64,000 bases of DNA from Phytophthora sp. 'mugwort' (Eukaryota; Oomycota; Peronosporomycetes; Peronosporales; Peronosporaceae): the NCBI GenBank assembly GCA_033558025.1, contig JAUCEF010000016.1, forward strand, positions 434,001 through 498,000, given 5' to 3'. Of this stretch, positions 1 through 12,651 are shown one piece after another; positions within the stretch are counted from its first letter, which is position 1; each line of letters starts with the position of its first letter. The notes beneath the pieces are model-generated. The model had not been told where the DNA came from and searched no databases. It worked only from the letters and a program-made list of their open reading frames with translations. The translations under genes and the position numbers were made by a program.

Positions 1-350
1 GTCGCAAAAAGAACAGAGCGCAGAAAGCATTGGCATTGCAACCGGCGTGCTAAGAGGTTGGCAGCGGGAAATACGAAAACGCGCCCACGTTGGGTGAGTT
101 GCACAATACCCTTCGCGCCCATACGCGTTCGAGCTCGCGGCTCAGATGGTAAGTGTACAGCGCCAGATGAGAAAACTGTCGTTGCTGACTTCAACTCTTT
201 GTATGTACAGGTTGACTAACTACCCATTGAAGAAGTGGAAGGCGAGTCAACTTACACTGTTCATCCTATGGATGTCGGTGCAGCACCTGCCAAAATCAGA
301 GATGATGCCACGCAAGAAAAAACTGCACTGCTGCGATCTCAGACATTGAC

Positions 351-980
351 ATGCGCGAGCTCAGTGATGATTCTGGCACGGCGGTCTACCTTGCTTGCTG
401 GGACGAGATAGGATTCATCGCGCTACAGCAACTGAACACGATGGTCATAGTGATAGATGCAAGAGCAGCAATGACGAAAGTCCAGAAGACGCTGCAATGG
501 ATCGATCAATTAACTATTCACTCGTTCGGCCAGAAGAAGCCGTTCAAGGGTGAGTTTGGTTTCCTAAATTTATCCGGTATGGGGTTGTATGATCCTGTAC
601 CGATTCTAACTTGTGACCCCGGACGTGTATGTGTGTTCCCAGGATCTGTCCAAGGGCTCAGCGAGTAATATGGCCCTCAACAAGTACACCATTGCACGAA
701 TACATTAAAGGCTGACCAGGCACTACGTGGAACACCAGGTAAGATTTATTGGTCCCGATTGTTATCCGTTTACCAATGTGGACAAGCAAAAGAAAGCAGC
801 TGTTACCAATGGAGCATTTCAGGCAACGATGGAGTGTCAAGCGGGCATGTAAACACCGGCTTTCACTGGATAGCCTTTTTTGTGGATTTGTCGACTTGTC
901 CGATTACATGCACAATGTCCGACCCGCAACAATCGGATTCTCGGTATCGTGACTTGGAAACGGCATTGAAAACTGGGTAA
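351..980 (+). pseudogene. Decayed C48 (Ulp1-like) cysteine protease remnant
   Basis: The last part, about 849-967, reads HWIAFFVDL and then SDPQQSDSRYRDLE. This matches the His-Trp...Asp and DPQQ pattern around the catalytic His/Asp of oomycete Ulp1-like (C48) proteases, which often travel with transposable elements. Upstream, the frame at 351-549 (LACWDEIGFIALQQL) runs into a plausible GTGAGT...AG intron at 550-642, and another GT-AG pair lies at 739-822. No continuous frame joins the parts and the catalytic Cys region was not found. This is probably a transposon-borne protease fossil. The assignment rests on motif recognition only. Confidence 0.4.
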
Positions 981-2226
981 ATAGCGCAAATGATAGTACT
1001 CCTTTTTTGTAGCAAGCGTCGCTGCACTTGTGACAACTTAGCATAAATTCCAAGAAGAACAAACTCCGCACTCCACACGAATGGCTATCGTCTTGCTTGC
1101 AGTTACGACATCAGATTGGCCACATAGCTGAGGAACTATAGCAACTGCGCGTACGCTGCTGATGGCGTATACGAAGGGTGAAAGGAAATAAGACCCGACG
1201 GGACAGAGAATAGCCGCGTGTCTATGGTTGTGCTTTTCACACGAGGGTAGACCTACTGCGTTGTACCTTGAGTGTGGGGTGTCAAAGCACAGGAATTGTA
1301 TTTTGTATGTTGCTTCGCTTCGGTACCTAATACAATGTCTGGTACAACATACATACAAAAGGCGATCGGGTACAACAATGCGATGTCTCATACAACATGC
1401 ATACAAAACGAGCTTTTCGAAAATTAGACATCTATCGCTTGTAAGATACATCGTCAGCGGCCGTAAATCCAAACTATAATGATTTTGGTAGTTTATTCCA
1501 TCTGTCTGTCAAGCATTATTAATTTGCATATGATATTTATGGTAGGGCTAGGAAGGGCTTGCATATTGTTTTGTTTGTCCGGTGGATGTATCACCGTCTA
1601 TCGACAACCCTCTTCCCCCGAACGGGTCGATAAACCGAATAATGTCGTAGCAGGAATCTTGCATCTATTGTGGCACCGGCGCCTTGTGTCAGGGAGGAGC
1701 GTCGGACCTGAGGAACATTCGGAGGATGTTCGGGGTTCCTGTCAGACGATAGAAGTTTCAAAATCGCTAGTATTGTTTAGCTTGGACCAGAACCCGAGGA
1801 CGGGCCACCCAGACGTAACCGCCGCCGAGAGAGCAGCCCGCACACGCTCGTGTAGGTTCATTCTCAAGTTTACTTCAGATCGATAACCCGCCTCACCACG
1901 CCCTTTCTCGGGGATGGCGAAGGCAAATCAAACAATTTGCTCCTAAACGACTGAGTCTCGATTACGGAAATTCGAATATATTTGGACAGCATACGAACGT
2001 GGGGTAAGCGTTCGGGAAATCGCATCCAGCAGCAGCGAAGAAGTGATGGATGCTCAGTAATGTGATCGTGGTTGTAGACCCGCGAGCGGGGGTATCGGGC
2101 CCAATTCAAACTGAAAGCCGTGTAGAATGAAGTCGGAAATGACTTAAATTCTCTCTTCATTTGTTACGTTAGACCCACAAGTATTAGTCTCGGTGCGAGG
2201 TCCAGGATATCCACTGGACTAAGCGC
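981..2226. other. No recognisable gene
   Basis: Apart from the repeat cluster at 1301-1408, only short unrelated frames are present. None carries a motif I recognise. Confidence 0.5.
1301..1408. repeat. Small inverted and direct repeat cluster
   Basis: A ttttgtatgttg motif at 1301-1312 is followed by two opposite-oriented relatives, caacatacatacaaaa at 1345-1360 and caacatgcatacaaaa at 1393-1408. The arrangement resembles the end of a MITE or a subterminal repeat. No gene is visible around it. Confidence 0.45.
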
Positions 2227-2268
2227 AGAGTACATCGCTTAGAGTACATCGCTTAGAGTACATCGCTC
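2227..2268. repeat. 14-bp tandem repeat, three copies
   Basis: The unit agagtacatcgctt occurs three times head to tail. The last copy differs at its final base. It is too short to suggest a function. Confidence 0.85.
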
Positions 2269-3193
2269 TTGGCCTCGAGGTGGTAACGCCAGCTACCAGT
2301 TGGGACCTGAAAGCACCATGGAGTGGTTGTTAATAACAGCAAATGCCTTGTATGCAATAGTCACCATGTGCTACCTCCAGTAGCCGATGATTTCTTAATA
2401 CAGAGCGCGGCCGCGACTTCTCACTTCTTGCTTGTGGCCGAAACATAAGATGCACACAGTCCGTTCGCCACGCCAGGCGATCGTACGCGAAAGCGTTCAA
2501 GGTTCTGAGCATCAAGATAGTAAATCGTGCAGGTATCGCATCAGATCTGAAGCTCTCCGCCACCCCGACTAAACATGTCATTGCCCCGAAGACCTCGCGG
2601 TCTTCAGGAGGCGCTGTCAGTCATTTTCGCTGCGCCCGCCTTAAGAACAAGAAGAGGGTCAGCTTTATCGATTGGCCCTATCCTGACGCAGCGGCCGGTC
2701 ACGACGGCCCGGACCGCGAAGTCGGCGAACAAATCCTGCGTGTGAACCATCTGCGCCCTCGTCCGTAATACCTCGAGCAATCTACGATGTTGCCGTATCT
2801 TGGAAAGCATTCGCCTGAATGGGTACTTCCTTGTCAACCGAGAGTCGTTGCGCGAGAAGCACGAGAATATCTCTACCGCACTCACTGTTATGATCCACTG
2901 GGAACGTCCCGCGCTACTTCGCCGCACGACGAGGCAGAGGAAGACAACTCTATCAACGTAACGGAAGGCAAATATGGAAGGAATATAATAGAAGGTGGTG
3001 GTGCAAAAAGTTACGGTTGGGGTCTAACCAGCGTGCTACCCGGCGCTCTACCAGTGAGCACTGTGTGCGTGTGGGGAGGGGGGTATGAAGCACCAACGAG
3101 AGGCGAGCCGGTATTGCAGGTTGGAGGATTGGAGAGAGGTTCTATCGATAAGGCTAAAAAGTCGGCGATTGAGGTCGAAGCCACTGCTGTTAG
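2269..3193. other. Intergenic sequence, no recognisable gene
   Basis: Both strands hold frames of about 80-140 codons with no domain signature I can identify. Decayed transposon sequence is likely but not shown. Confidence 0.4.
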
Positions 3194-3254
3194 CGAGCTG
3201 CCTGGTTCTGTGCGGCACTGAAAACCACAGTGCCGCACAGAACCAGGCAGCTCG
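3194..3254. repeat. Perfect 27-bp inverted repeat (hairpin)
   Basis: Arms 3194-3220 and 3228-3254 are exact reverse complements separated by a 7-base loop (aaaacca). The stem is GC-rich and would be very stable as RNA. It could be a small-RNA precursor, a terminator or a mobile-element end. No flanking gene explains it. Confidence 0.9.
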
Positions 3255-6048
3255 TACATGTCCGCACGTTCCTTCGCCTCCATATGAAACGATCACATAA
3301 GAGCGTTGGCCATTGGCCGGCAGCCACAGAACCGTGCACTGTAGGCCGTCGCTCTTAATGCTGGGTTCCTGAAAGAAACTCCGGAGCGCATTGTTGAATT
3401 TACACGTACCCGATCACGAATACACGGATCTTAAACCACATTTGCTTGAATTTCATTTTTTGCGTTTCGTTGCGCATATAGTAAGTCTTTATTGCCGCCT
3501 CCCTCAAAGTCCATCTTAATATTACCTCATATAGCCCGAACAGTACCGCTGGTTTTAGATTAAGTCGGTTTTAACAAGGCGTATTAGTTAAACTGGTACA
3601 GGTCGGAGAGATCCGTCGTTGGAGACAGCGTCAGTTTTGATGGTGTGAGCCGACCATAGATCCACATTGTAACCCTGCCCACTGTGATGGTGGCCGTGGG
3701 CTAATTTACACGCAAGATGCATGCCGACTTGTCCATCAGGTCTGGCAACACTTCCAGGGCTGAGTCCCGCGTCATACACACGCACATACACCCGCTTAGA
3801 CCCTCCATACTCAACTATTTCATGAAGACTTTAGTAGCGACGGCGACCACCTTTTGGATGCCCGTCAGCGCTAGGCTGTCCACCTGTAGTCCTGTCCTTG
3901 GCATTCATGCCGGTGTATGGTGAGTGGTCGTACCTAACCTACCACAAACAGATCGGATAAAAGAAACATTGTGGTGATACGTCATTGGATATATTAATAC
4001 TTCTCAGAAACTATACAACAACCACTGGATTAGACAATCTTAAAAATGCAAACGGCAAGCTTGATCGGGTATTGGATGATACACTCATCTATATCATCAC
4101 ACTTCGCGTGACTCCGGCCATCATCCGACTATATCCCTGAGCATTATATCAAACTAATTCGTAGGGGTGGATGCCCCGGCGAGTACTCCAGGAACATATC
4201 TATGCGTTGTGGGTGGCTAACTTTGTCTGTAGGCACAGAGATTCCCAGTGACAGTCTCGGCAAGAACCATGACGCTCACTGAGAATCTTCGAGGTTGAGG
4301 ACAAGCTTCCGCTTCCAAGAGCTGTAGCGTTATCCCCCCCCCCTGTAACCCCAGTAAGCTTTTTTGGTAGGACAAATGGAAGGACCAATTTTTAAGGCTT
4401 CTTCTTGACATGGCAATCAGCTCGATCGTCAACCCTAATGGCTCACCATGTAGAGAAGATACCTTGGAATACGACTGTAAAGCATAAAGACTGTTTCCAA
4501 CGAATTAAGATCATCATCGCTAGCACAATAAAGGCAAGTGTTTTGTGCCCAGCATAGCGCTTTGACTAGCTTCTAAGACAAAATTTGTGGTCGTATACTA
4601 GCGATCAGGATCCAGATGGGATGATGAAGTAGTATATCTTCGAATGAAGTAGTTATAAATCACTCTCGGGGGTCCAGCATTAACTCGTTACCCAGCATTT
4701 ATCATCAGCCGGCATGAGCGACGGAGGCTCTTTGAAACGTGTCTGGTGACACACCGCTCTTTTGGTTCGACAAACAATGTAGATCGCTTGCGCGATGGCA
4801 GTGGGGCTCGGATTTGCCTTGGCTGCGCTGCCGATTCGTCACATGCGCCTTGAAGACTCTATGCAGAGTGAAATTTGTGGAAGCAAGTGACGTCGTTTTC
4901 CCATCGCAGCTTGGTGCACAGTGCTGTATCACACACAGCACAGCTGTATCTTGTTTTGTACCTCCTGCGCGTGTGCTGCTCAATATTCACCTTGTCGTGG
5001 CTCACTTGGCAGCACAATATGCAACATAGTTGCTTGTTTCCATCCAATAATGCCTGATTTATTTATCGAACATAGCTCAGCTCAGCGTGATGTCAAACAA
5101 CAACATAAGAACTCAATTGAACTTAATGGGAGATGCTTCAATCGCTTTGAGAGCCGCATGTTTCACCATTCGGGATCATTGCCAAAGTACTCCCTTTTAC
5201 GATATGCAGAAGGTGGAGGTTTGATAGTGACAAAGCCCAGTACTCATCGGTGCCTGCAAGGTTTGGCGCTTCTTCTGACCCATCAGGACGGTTGTCACGT
5301 GCATCGAAATGTTCCAGGAGACAGCTTTCTGCGTCTCGACAAAAATCGCCAAAGCTCGAATTCAAGCACTACGTTTGTTGGTATTCGCTGTAGGAAGTGC
5401 AACGTTCTTCGTCCATCAGAAAATCGTAGCTCTAAATAACAACATACAAACGGCTCATAGTTGGTGCCATACCGACTTCGCGAAAAAGCAACGTGCATTA
5501 GCAACTGCACCGATTGATAAGCGTTGTAGAAAGAGTCAGCAAAAATCGTATCCAGATGGCGGCGAGTGGGGGCAAGGATGGTCCCGCGCTCGCTCGCACA
5601 TTTTTTAAGTAGCGCGAGTAAACATCAACACAACCTTGCGCCCGGTTCCAAGTAGCAACAGTAGTGGGAATGATGTGCTTAGCAGCTGGGAGCGGGAGTC
5701 CGCGCTGCTTGGCGAGATCCGTCAGCGCTCGTCACAGATTTAAATGCTGTTTTAACGGCACCATATCGCCGCAATGGCCCAACTCGTCGTCCGTGCCAAC
5801 AGGAGGGGTTCCAGGCATGTAGATCCATTCTATAAACACTTCTTTACTACTTTACTTTTCCAAAAGCTAAAACGTACGCTTCAGCAACGTCTTCGCCGAT
5901 GATCACGTGTACTACACGCAGGATTGTTTTTGAAGACGCGAATTTCCATGAAGCCATGGCGGAGAGATGCGCAAATGGTGTTATGCAGAAGTTGTGACCT
6001 GTAGCCTAGCTCTGGTATGACTTCTTTGAACTTCTTCCTCCATAGAGT
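3255..6048. other. Intergenic sequence, no recognisable gene
   Basis: I saw no convincing coding region. Several frames of 60-170 codons overlap one another on both strands around 4.7-5.6 kb without known motifs. A run of nine C occurs near 4335. Confidence 0.4.
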
Positions 6049-8360
6049 TCAGTGCAATTGTAGTAAGGCGCCCCACTTCTTAGCAAAAATCTGCTCCTTG
6101 TCTACAGTGTTTTCTTTTGTTCTCGTTTTGAGCTCCAGAACACCATAGCAGCGCTTGCCGTTTGGCGTCGTAAGCATAGCAATACCGTCGGAATAAAATG
6201 CTAGGTGCTCCTGATCGGAGTTGAAAGTAGCAACATTGTTAGTGTCAAACATTTTGATAATAGAGTATTTAGTTTCAACAACGTACCGGCCAAGCAGCCC
6301 ATAGTGCTTCATGTTCTCAACTTGAAGGTCGAAATTTGAATCCAAAAATCTTCCCAACCGTGGACAAATGTTACTTTCATTCTTGGGGCCAATCTTCATG
6401 TCCGAATAAGATTTGGGGCTAGGAACCCCGATTTAATCAGGGCAGCAGCAGGCGTTTTGATGTTGATCGTTGATGTTGCTGAGTCTGCATCAGATGCCAT
6501 TAGCCGGTCGACGAGCTCGTCCTTGTTTCCATAACCTGGAATTCGACGTTCTCGGCACATTTCTTTGTTTTTAATTTGTCTAGTGCGCTACGCGATAGAC
6601 ATTCTGGCCCGTTGGCTTGTTTTCACCGGACATCTCGTTGAATAGTTCAGCCTGAATGCGGAGAAGTCGAAAAAATATATAAACTGCATTGTACCCTCGT
6701 TGCAAGCTGTCAATGCAATATCCAAATCATGATCGTGATCGTTATCTAAGCTGCGCGGTAGCCTAGCGATTGAGTTAAGAATTATCACTGCCACCAGCCC
6801 AGTAATTCAAAACTGCATCATCAAGAACCAGCCAGGGTACCCTGCTGTTCTGTCAATAATATCACACCCGCCTCAAAGTCCATGGAATCATCCGAACGAT
6901 CCGCTGTACTACTCTAGGTTGCTTTTTCAGAACGTAGGACCAATTTCCAGGCCCCGCTGAGCGAACGGAGGTCCTACAGAGAACAACGTTGTCAAGGCCA
7001 GACCTGTACGCCAAAGCATTCATCGTACGAGTCGTGGATACTGATGTCGAGCGTGCCGAATAATTGTAGGTAGCCCACAGAGCCAATTTGACCCCCATTC
7101 TCTCACTTCTCGCTGCATACGTGTTCTCTATTTTCTGTACGTGAATGGAAACCCTCCATTTCGTTTGTGGGTACCAATCATCGCCCCACCATAATCTAAA
7201 ATCTGCTTATTGACTTCTTTGGACTGATAACCTCTATCGAGCGCGAACACAGTTCCAGGTAGCCGAATCTGACTTTGCGACTCCACATAGTGAAAGCTGA
7301 AGGATTATCATCATATCGACAACACCCTTGCCTCGAGATGCTATATGCTTACACAAATACAATCCGGTTGCAGGCGATATTATGCCATGATGGACAGGTC
7401 CAAAGCTGCAACAGGATGTTGTTAGAAATTATAAACACATCAAATGTAACACCTCAGATACTTACCCTTTGACCGGGTTTCGGGTGCGATTTAGTCCGAG
7501 ATCATCAACTGAACTAGATCTCAAAACCGAAGCAAATCATCATCAAGACTGGCATTGAAAGTTCAATCACAAAGACAATTTCAGAGCAAACACGGCGTAA
7601 TGCATTCATAGTGTGAGAGAGGTTGCGATAATGCTCGAATGGAGCTGGCCAACTATCTGACGAGGGTGGTGCTTGACCGTTTTGATCCCCCAGAGAGTCC
7701 AGCACCTCAAAATACCGCTTGGACTTCATGACAGATTTTGCGGGTCCGTATAGCTCTCTATTCTTTTTATCATAGACTTTCTTGGACGACACGCCGTAGA
7801 AACTCAACCATAGCTCCACGATGAAGAAGTTCGGTTAGCTCTGATGCTGAAATGAATGCTTCAGCTAGGTTAGCCTTGATGTGCTGCCTCGCAACAGTGA
7901 GTACTGTAGGATCCATCCCCACGCGTCTCCCCATTCTCCAGACCTTCACGCCCTTGTCATACATCTTGAGCGTCGCGAACAAGATAGCGCTGGGAGGGTA
8001 CTTGGCCAGACCACAGGTTCCTGTCTGTGTCTCCCGCAGCATCGGAGCCTGGTCCTGTATGGTGACCCGCACGTCAAGCTTGCCCACGTCCACACCCCGT
8101 CCACAGAAACACAGCTTGTCCGCGCTGCTGAGAAGCGGATGCTGACGTGCGCTTCATCCAGGCAGAAGCGGCTTACGATTGGAAAGTGTACGCCGCCACG
8201 TTTCTGAGCGTCCCGTGGCGGCGCGTGCACAAGGGTCTGGTCGCGCGAGACCGTGGCCAGCTTGCCGTTGAAGTCGCTCCAGCGCACGAAGGCACGGACA
8301 CGCGGTTGCCTGACAGTGCCTGGCGCTCTCAGGCGCGTCCAACCCCACGCTCGCACCGCA
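6049..8360 (-). pseudogene. Decayed DDE-type transposase with C-terminal nuclease-like domain
   Basis: Minus-strand pieces read in order as an oomycete transposase: a frame at 7514-7819 with FEHYRNLSHTMNALRR and CSEIVFVIE, then at 6862-7098 ALAYRSGLDNVVL and GPGNWSYV, and last at 6049-6399 a segment with SDGIAML followed by GVLELKTRT. The last pair fits the Asp...Glu-x-Lys core of a YqaJ/PD-(D/E)XK-like nuclease fold. Frameshifts and stops separate the pieces, so no protein is expected. The order (transposase, then nuclease-like tail) agrees with long oomycete transposon proteins as I remember them, but the family name is uncertain (piggyBac- or IS4-like). Confidence 0.45.
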
Positions 8361-8369
8361 ACCGTTCGT

Positions 8370-9190
8370 CCTAGTACGCTGAAATTTGGCCCTCGTGGGC
8401 AGGGCTCGGCAGCGTTGGTGCAGAATTAGGCTTCTCCAACGGCCGTGCTCTTCATTAATACATATACTTTATGAATTGATTTAAAACAAAAGATACAGAC
8501 TTAAGCATCTTATCGAACCCTAAGGCCACATGCCTTTCGAAGTGAGGTGGTCAGGATCCGGCTCACTACTGAAATCAAGATTAAAAGGGGCCAAAACTGA
8601 TTGGAGGGCAATTTTCAGGGTCTGTTCAGACGAAGTCCTTTTCACGCGTTATTACTGGTCTGTGGCACGGAAATATCTAAACAAAATAGAAGAAGCTGTC
8701 AGCTTCTAAGAACTGTCGCGTTTTGTTTCACTGCTGAAACCAGTGCAGAGTTCTGACCAATAGTTTAGGACGATGCGTTGGAGGCCCAAAACTGGTCATT
8801 TCCCTTATCATCTGCGATCGGCGTCGACGCTTCAATGGTACGCTGGCAACTTAGCCTGTCGGTCGTTACGAAGCTGCTCCGCTGTGAGGCATTGTTGTGT
8901 TGTCGCCTTCGTTGCTGATTATTACTTTTAGTGGGTTGACCCGTGCCTCGAGGTGGCGGTTCATCTCGATTAACCTTTCAATCAAGCTAGTCTGATAACC
9001 AACCGAACATTTTTGGTCTTGTGAGGTGCATTATTAAATCCACGCTCTTGTCAATCGCTTGCTGGATCGTGCCAGTGGCCCCGCTGGCGTCGAAGAAACG
9101 TTTCCTCGCGGTGGCGTACAGCAAACCAGCGCATGGGCTCGGAGCCGACGATGTAGTGGATATTCATAGAGATTTGAATCCGACCTACAA
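8370..9190. other. Intergenic sequence, nothing recognised
   Basis: No reading frame, repeat or RNA gene stands out here. Confidence 0.5.
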
Positions 9191-9197
9191 ACCAGGT

Positions 9198-9846
9198 CTA
9201 CGCATATGTCCTCAACACGTCAAACGAAGACCATCGGGTTGTGAAGGTACTAAGCGGTGTGGCTCCAAAGCAATTTCGGTTCTTCCGTCGCCGGAAGTCT
9301 TCGACTCGAACACGCAGGAACATATTTGAGAGGATAACCAAACGCTTTTTCAGCTTAAGACATGCGCTGAGGAATAAGAAATTCAACGTATGCACTGTTG
9401 AGTCGTGTGGACCGCAATTCTCATCTTCCGCTACTCGTCGCTGATGAAAACCAACGCGAAGGATCGGCGATCGCAACGATCGAGCGCTGTGGTGAGTCGT
9501 CCGGTGTGATGACGACGAATCTGCTCGCATGGTCACGACACCATACAAGATCAGAGCGGCTTTTCTGGCCTTGAGAGTTCCCCAGCAACACGCACGAGAG
9601 CCACACCTTCTCGCGTCCACCAGAGGTATCCACCACAGTCGTGCTCCTCTTCTTCTGGATCGTGGACGTCGGGATGTACTCGAAAACAATTGTGGTGTAG
9701 CTTGCGCTGTACAACACGTCGACGCCCAGAGCATCCGTCTTGGCTATCACCTCAGCTCGAAATCTTGACGCTACAGCTGCTGCGTCGCTCGGGCAAATCT
9801 GACCTTGGTGGGTTTTGATCCGGAAGCGGGGTTGGTGATGCTGCAA
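9198..9846 (-). pseudogene. pogo/Tigger-type DDE transposase fragment
   Basis: The frame at 9421-9846 contains RFRAEVIAKTDALGV, TTIVFEYIPTSTIQKK and VLLGNSQGQKS. These match the region around the first catalytic Asp of oomycete pogo-like DDE endonucleases, where the usual form is (N/A)DQT-x-VFFEY. Here the Asp-Gln-Thr is degraded to ASYTT. The downstream frame is shifted and the rest of the catalytic domain is missing, so this is a non-functional remnant. Confidence 0.55.
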
Positions 9847-9849
9847 AGG

Positions 9850-10888
9850 CTACGCTGCTATGAGCGGGCTGCCTGAAAAAGCTAAGGGAACACAACAGTC
9901 AGTCACAGTGCACATAGGTGCGGCATTGCCGACGACAAAGATACTATTCGTTCACGTAGTTTACCAGATCTTGTTCGGCATCGGAGCTCAGGGACATGCC
10001 AAGACCTAGCTGCCGGATGCCATGGCTTGATGCTTCAGCCACCGTATCACAGGCGGCAATGATCTTATCTTTGTTCTTGACGCACAATAGACCTTTCCCG
10101 CTTGGTGTTGATGCTGGTAACCTCGAGACAAGGAAAAAATGAAAGATAGCTGGGAGTGCCTTGAATGCCCTTGCTTTCGAAGGATTCGAAGATGCCCTTG
10201 ACGGAACTCGTACGTCACCCAGGTGAGTCTATACTGCCGCTGCCACCGGTCGTCTCCCTCGTTTTGTGGCTTTCGGCCCCGATGACCCCGATGTTTCTTG
10301 CCTGCTGAGCTCCGCAAGACGGTCGCGGAATAGTGATAAAACAGCTATAAAAATGGTTGGATCAAACTGTTGTCAGAAACAATATTCTAAGCTGGCTTGT
10401 CTATTTGGCCGCTATGATTGCCGAAATAATATGTCGGCAACACCATACTGTCGGAATGAACGAGTCCTATACGGTAGAAGCAATAGCAGAATGTACAGAC
10501 CCACAAACCAACAAAATAATACAATCGGAACACGCGCTGATCTCATTCTTGTCGACGATAATTTTATTACAACATGACAATGACGGGATTTCTTGCTTGG
10601 AACAGTTGCGCGTGGACGGCGTTCCGTTCGATGCATTGACTGATGCTGACGATCGGAAGCTGCCGACTAGACCGATCACAGTAAGCCACACAGCATTGAC
10701 GAGCGCATCATCGGATTGAGGTGGGTATTAGAGGAGTGAACGAAAGACCACTGATCTGAGATGCGGCAACACCCTGTTCTCGCAGGACATTTCGCCAGCG
10801 GGGCGCGATCGGGAGAGGATGAAGCCTAGAGAAGAGATCATGGAAATGAGCATTTGTACTTTCATTGGCATGCTTCTTCCGTTTTATC
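9850..10888. other. Intergenic sequence with one unassigned 120-codon frame
   Basis: A plus-strand frame at 10357-10719 is open and ends with GVPFDALTDADDRKLPTRP, but I do not recognise it and cannot tell whether it is coding. Nothing else is visible. Confidence 0.3.
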
Positions 10889-10960
10889 CTTCGGTCGCCA
10901 CTCTGAATGGGGCAAGCTGAATTGATTAGCTTGGACAGTTAGGCTTGCTGGACTTTCTAC
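10889..10960 (-). repeat. Ngaro split direct repeat B2
   Basis: It shares its backbone with 11226-11298: ttcggt, gaatggggcaag, gattagct and agttaggct in the same order and spacing. Scattered substitutions separate the two copies. Confidence 0.75.
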
Positions 10961-11051
10961 TTTTCAGTCCCACCACGGGGCAAACCTTATCAAATGTGAA
11001 AAACCCGTCCTACAAGGCTTCCACATGAAACGCTAATCAAGTCTGTAAGAC

Positions 11052-11193
11052 AAGAAAAACAATTTCGCAGTCTGCCTGCGACTTCCTGGAGTTCTGAGCT
11101 CTGCTGGTTCTGGAGCTCTGAGCTCGAGAGAGACAACGGTGAATGGCCAGGATCCTCGATTCTGTCCCGGTTCGGAAACCCACGGTTCCGACG
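11052..11193 (-). repeat. Ngaro split direct repeat A2
   Basis: It is similar to 16767-16937 over gctctgag, gctggttctggagc, tgagctc, gaatg-ccagga and ttctgtcccggttcg. It lies between B1 and B2, as expected for Ngaro. Confidence 0.75.
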
Positions 11194-11225
11194 CGTGTCC
11201 CACTCGTACTTAACCTACCACTTTC

Positions 11226-11298
11226 CCCTTCGGTTCATCACTGTGAATGGGGCAAGTTGACTTGATTAGCTCGAAGAGTTAGGCTCGCCGGAGGACTT
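11226..11298 (-). repeat. Ngaro split direct repeat B1
   Basis: This partner of B2 overlaps the 3' end of the tyrosine-recombinase frame, which stops at 11279 on the minus strand. Confidence 0.75.
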
Positions 11299-11985
11299 CC
11301 CCCTCGATTGGCATGAAACCTGGCTCATGCCATTCCCAGGTACAGGCTTTGATCGTGCTGCTTGCCGCGACTCGAGTCATGCTCGGTCGTAGTCTGGTGT
11401 AGACTGTGAAGCACCGGATTGACCAACTGCACACTAGCCGGATGACTAGGTCGCTTTTGCCGGCTGTCTGCACCGCCCACGCTCCTCCAATTCGTAATGA
11501 GTGAGAAGAATAATATTTTGGGGACAGTCTCATGCCTGTTGCTGCTGCTTTGATGAGGCTGGCGACCTTGCCCTTTTTGATTGTATCGCACCGTGCGATG
11601 AACGTGAGATATGGGCCCAGGTCCACCTACTGCGATCGTCACGTTACACACACCCTGCAAGAAGTCCTGGGCTGCTGCCAGTGGACACAGTAACATATCG
11701 TTCGACTTGTAGTGCCCGATGGTGACTCCTTGTCCGATGCGCTCTGCTTTTTGAGACTCTTACACAATCTCCACGGAGCGACTGTTCGTGGCCGCTGGAC
11801 TCACGTGCTCCCCGTGGCTGCTCCGTACGATCACGTTGTGCCCCTTGACACAGTCTATTCTGTCCACCCCGGTGGACTTGTCGACCGAAATTTATATCGG
11901 TGTTGACATCACCGTTAGGTGTCAGCTCCGTGCTCCTGGCGAACGTGTGGACCGAGAAATGCAGGCGATGATGATCCTGGCTCAA
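11279..11985 (-). pseudogene. Ngaro tyrosine recombinase (YR), broken
   Basis: The frame at 11279-11626 contains YYSSHSLRIGGAWAVQTAG, which carries the His-x-x-Arg of the recombinase catalytic box, and ends with CFTVYTRLRP, where the Tyr would be the nucleophile. In DIRS/Ngaro elements this enzyme integrates a circular DNA copy without target duplication. The upstream part, up to about 11985, is in other frames and lacks continuity, so the N-terminal half and first catalytic Arg could not be followed. Its position just before the B1-A2-B2 repeats fits the family. Confidence 0.7.
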
Positions 11986-12651
11986 AGCGCATTGACGCAG
12001 TGCTTTCTGCTCCTTTGGGAGTTTGGCAGTTCATCTTATCGACTATCCTGGTGACCCAACGGCGGTCACTGTGAATCGTGAGATGACGCCAGGTGTTGTC
12101 GGTTCCCAGTCGTGATCCCAAGACTGTGATCACTCTTGAGAGTGTTTTGGCGACTGCAGTGTCCTGCTCAGTTAAGTTGCTCCGTGTAATTAGTACACGA
12201 TCGCTGAGAGACAACCTAGTGACAACAATCCTCTGGACAAGCCAAATGTCATTCAACACTCAGTTGTGGTCGAGCAGTCTCATTGGACCCAGCGAACTCA
12301 TTCAGAAAGACAAGGTTTTTCCGCCATACCAAATCTTTCTGAAGGAACCTCGACAGCAACTCCCCTCCTGCGACCTTTGTGACCCCGTGTTTGCACTGTT
12401 ATGAACCATTCGTATAAATGGCTTGGTGATGGAGATAAATGTGATCACATTCGGTCCAGATGGCTGGCACGAAGGCGAGTTCACGACCGGGTCGCGCACA
12501 TTCGACGCAGTGGGAATTGACTAGAACATCCCAGCCGAGTTCATCACAGTTCCGCAGAGGAAGGTGGACAAGACGCACAAAGCGCTTGCAGACATCAAGG
12601 ACAAGCAGCTCGTCTCAATGAAACAGCTGGACAGTTGGTGGGGGTAGTGAG

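Noticed and set aside
4739..5439. Overlapping frames of 60-172 codons suggesting a gene
   Set aside because: Both strands have similar lengths of open frame and none shows domains, codon pattern or splice structure that I can support.
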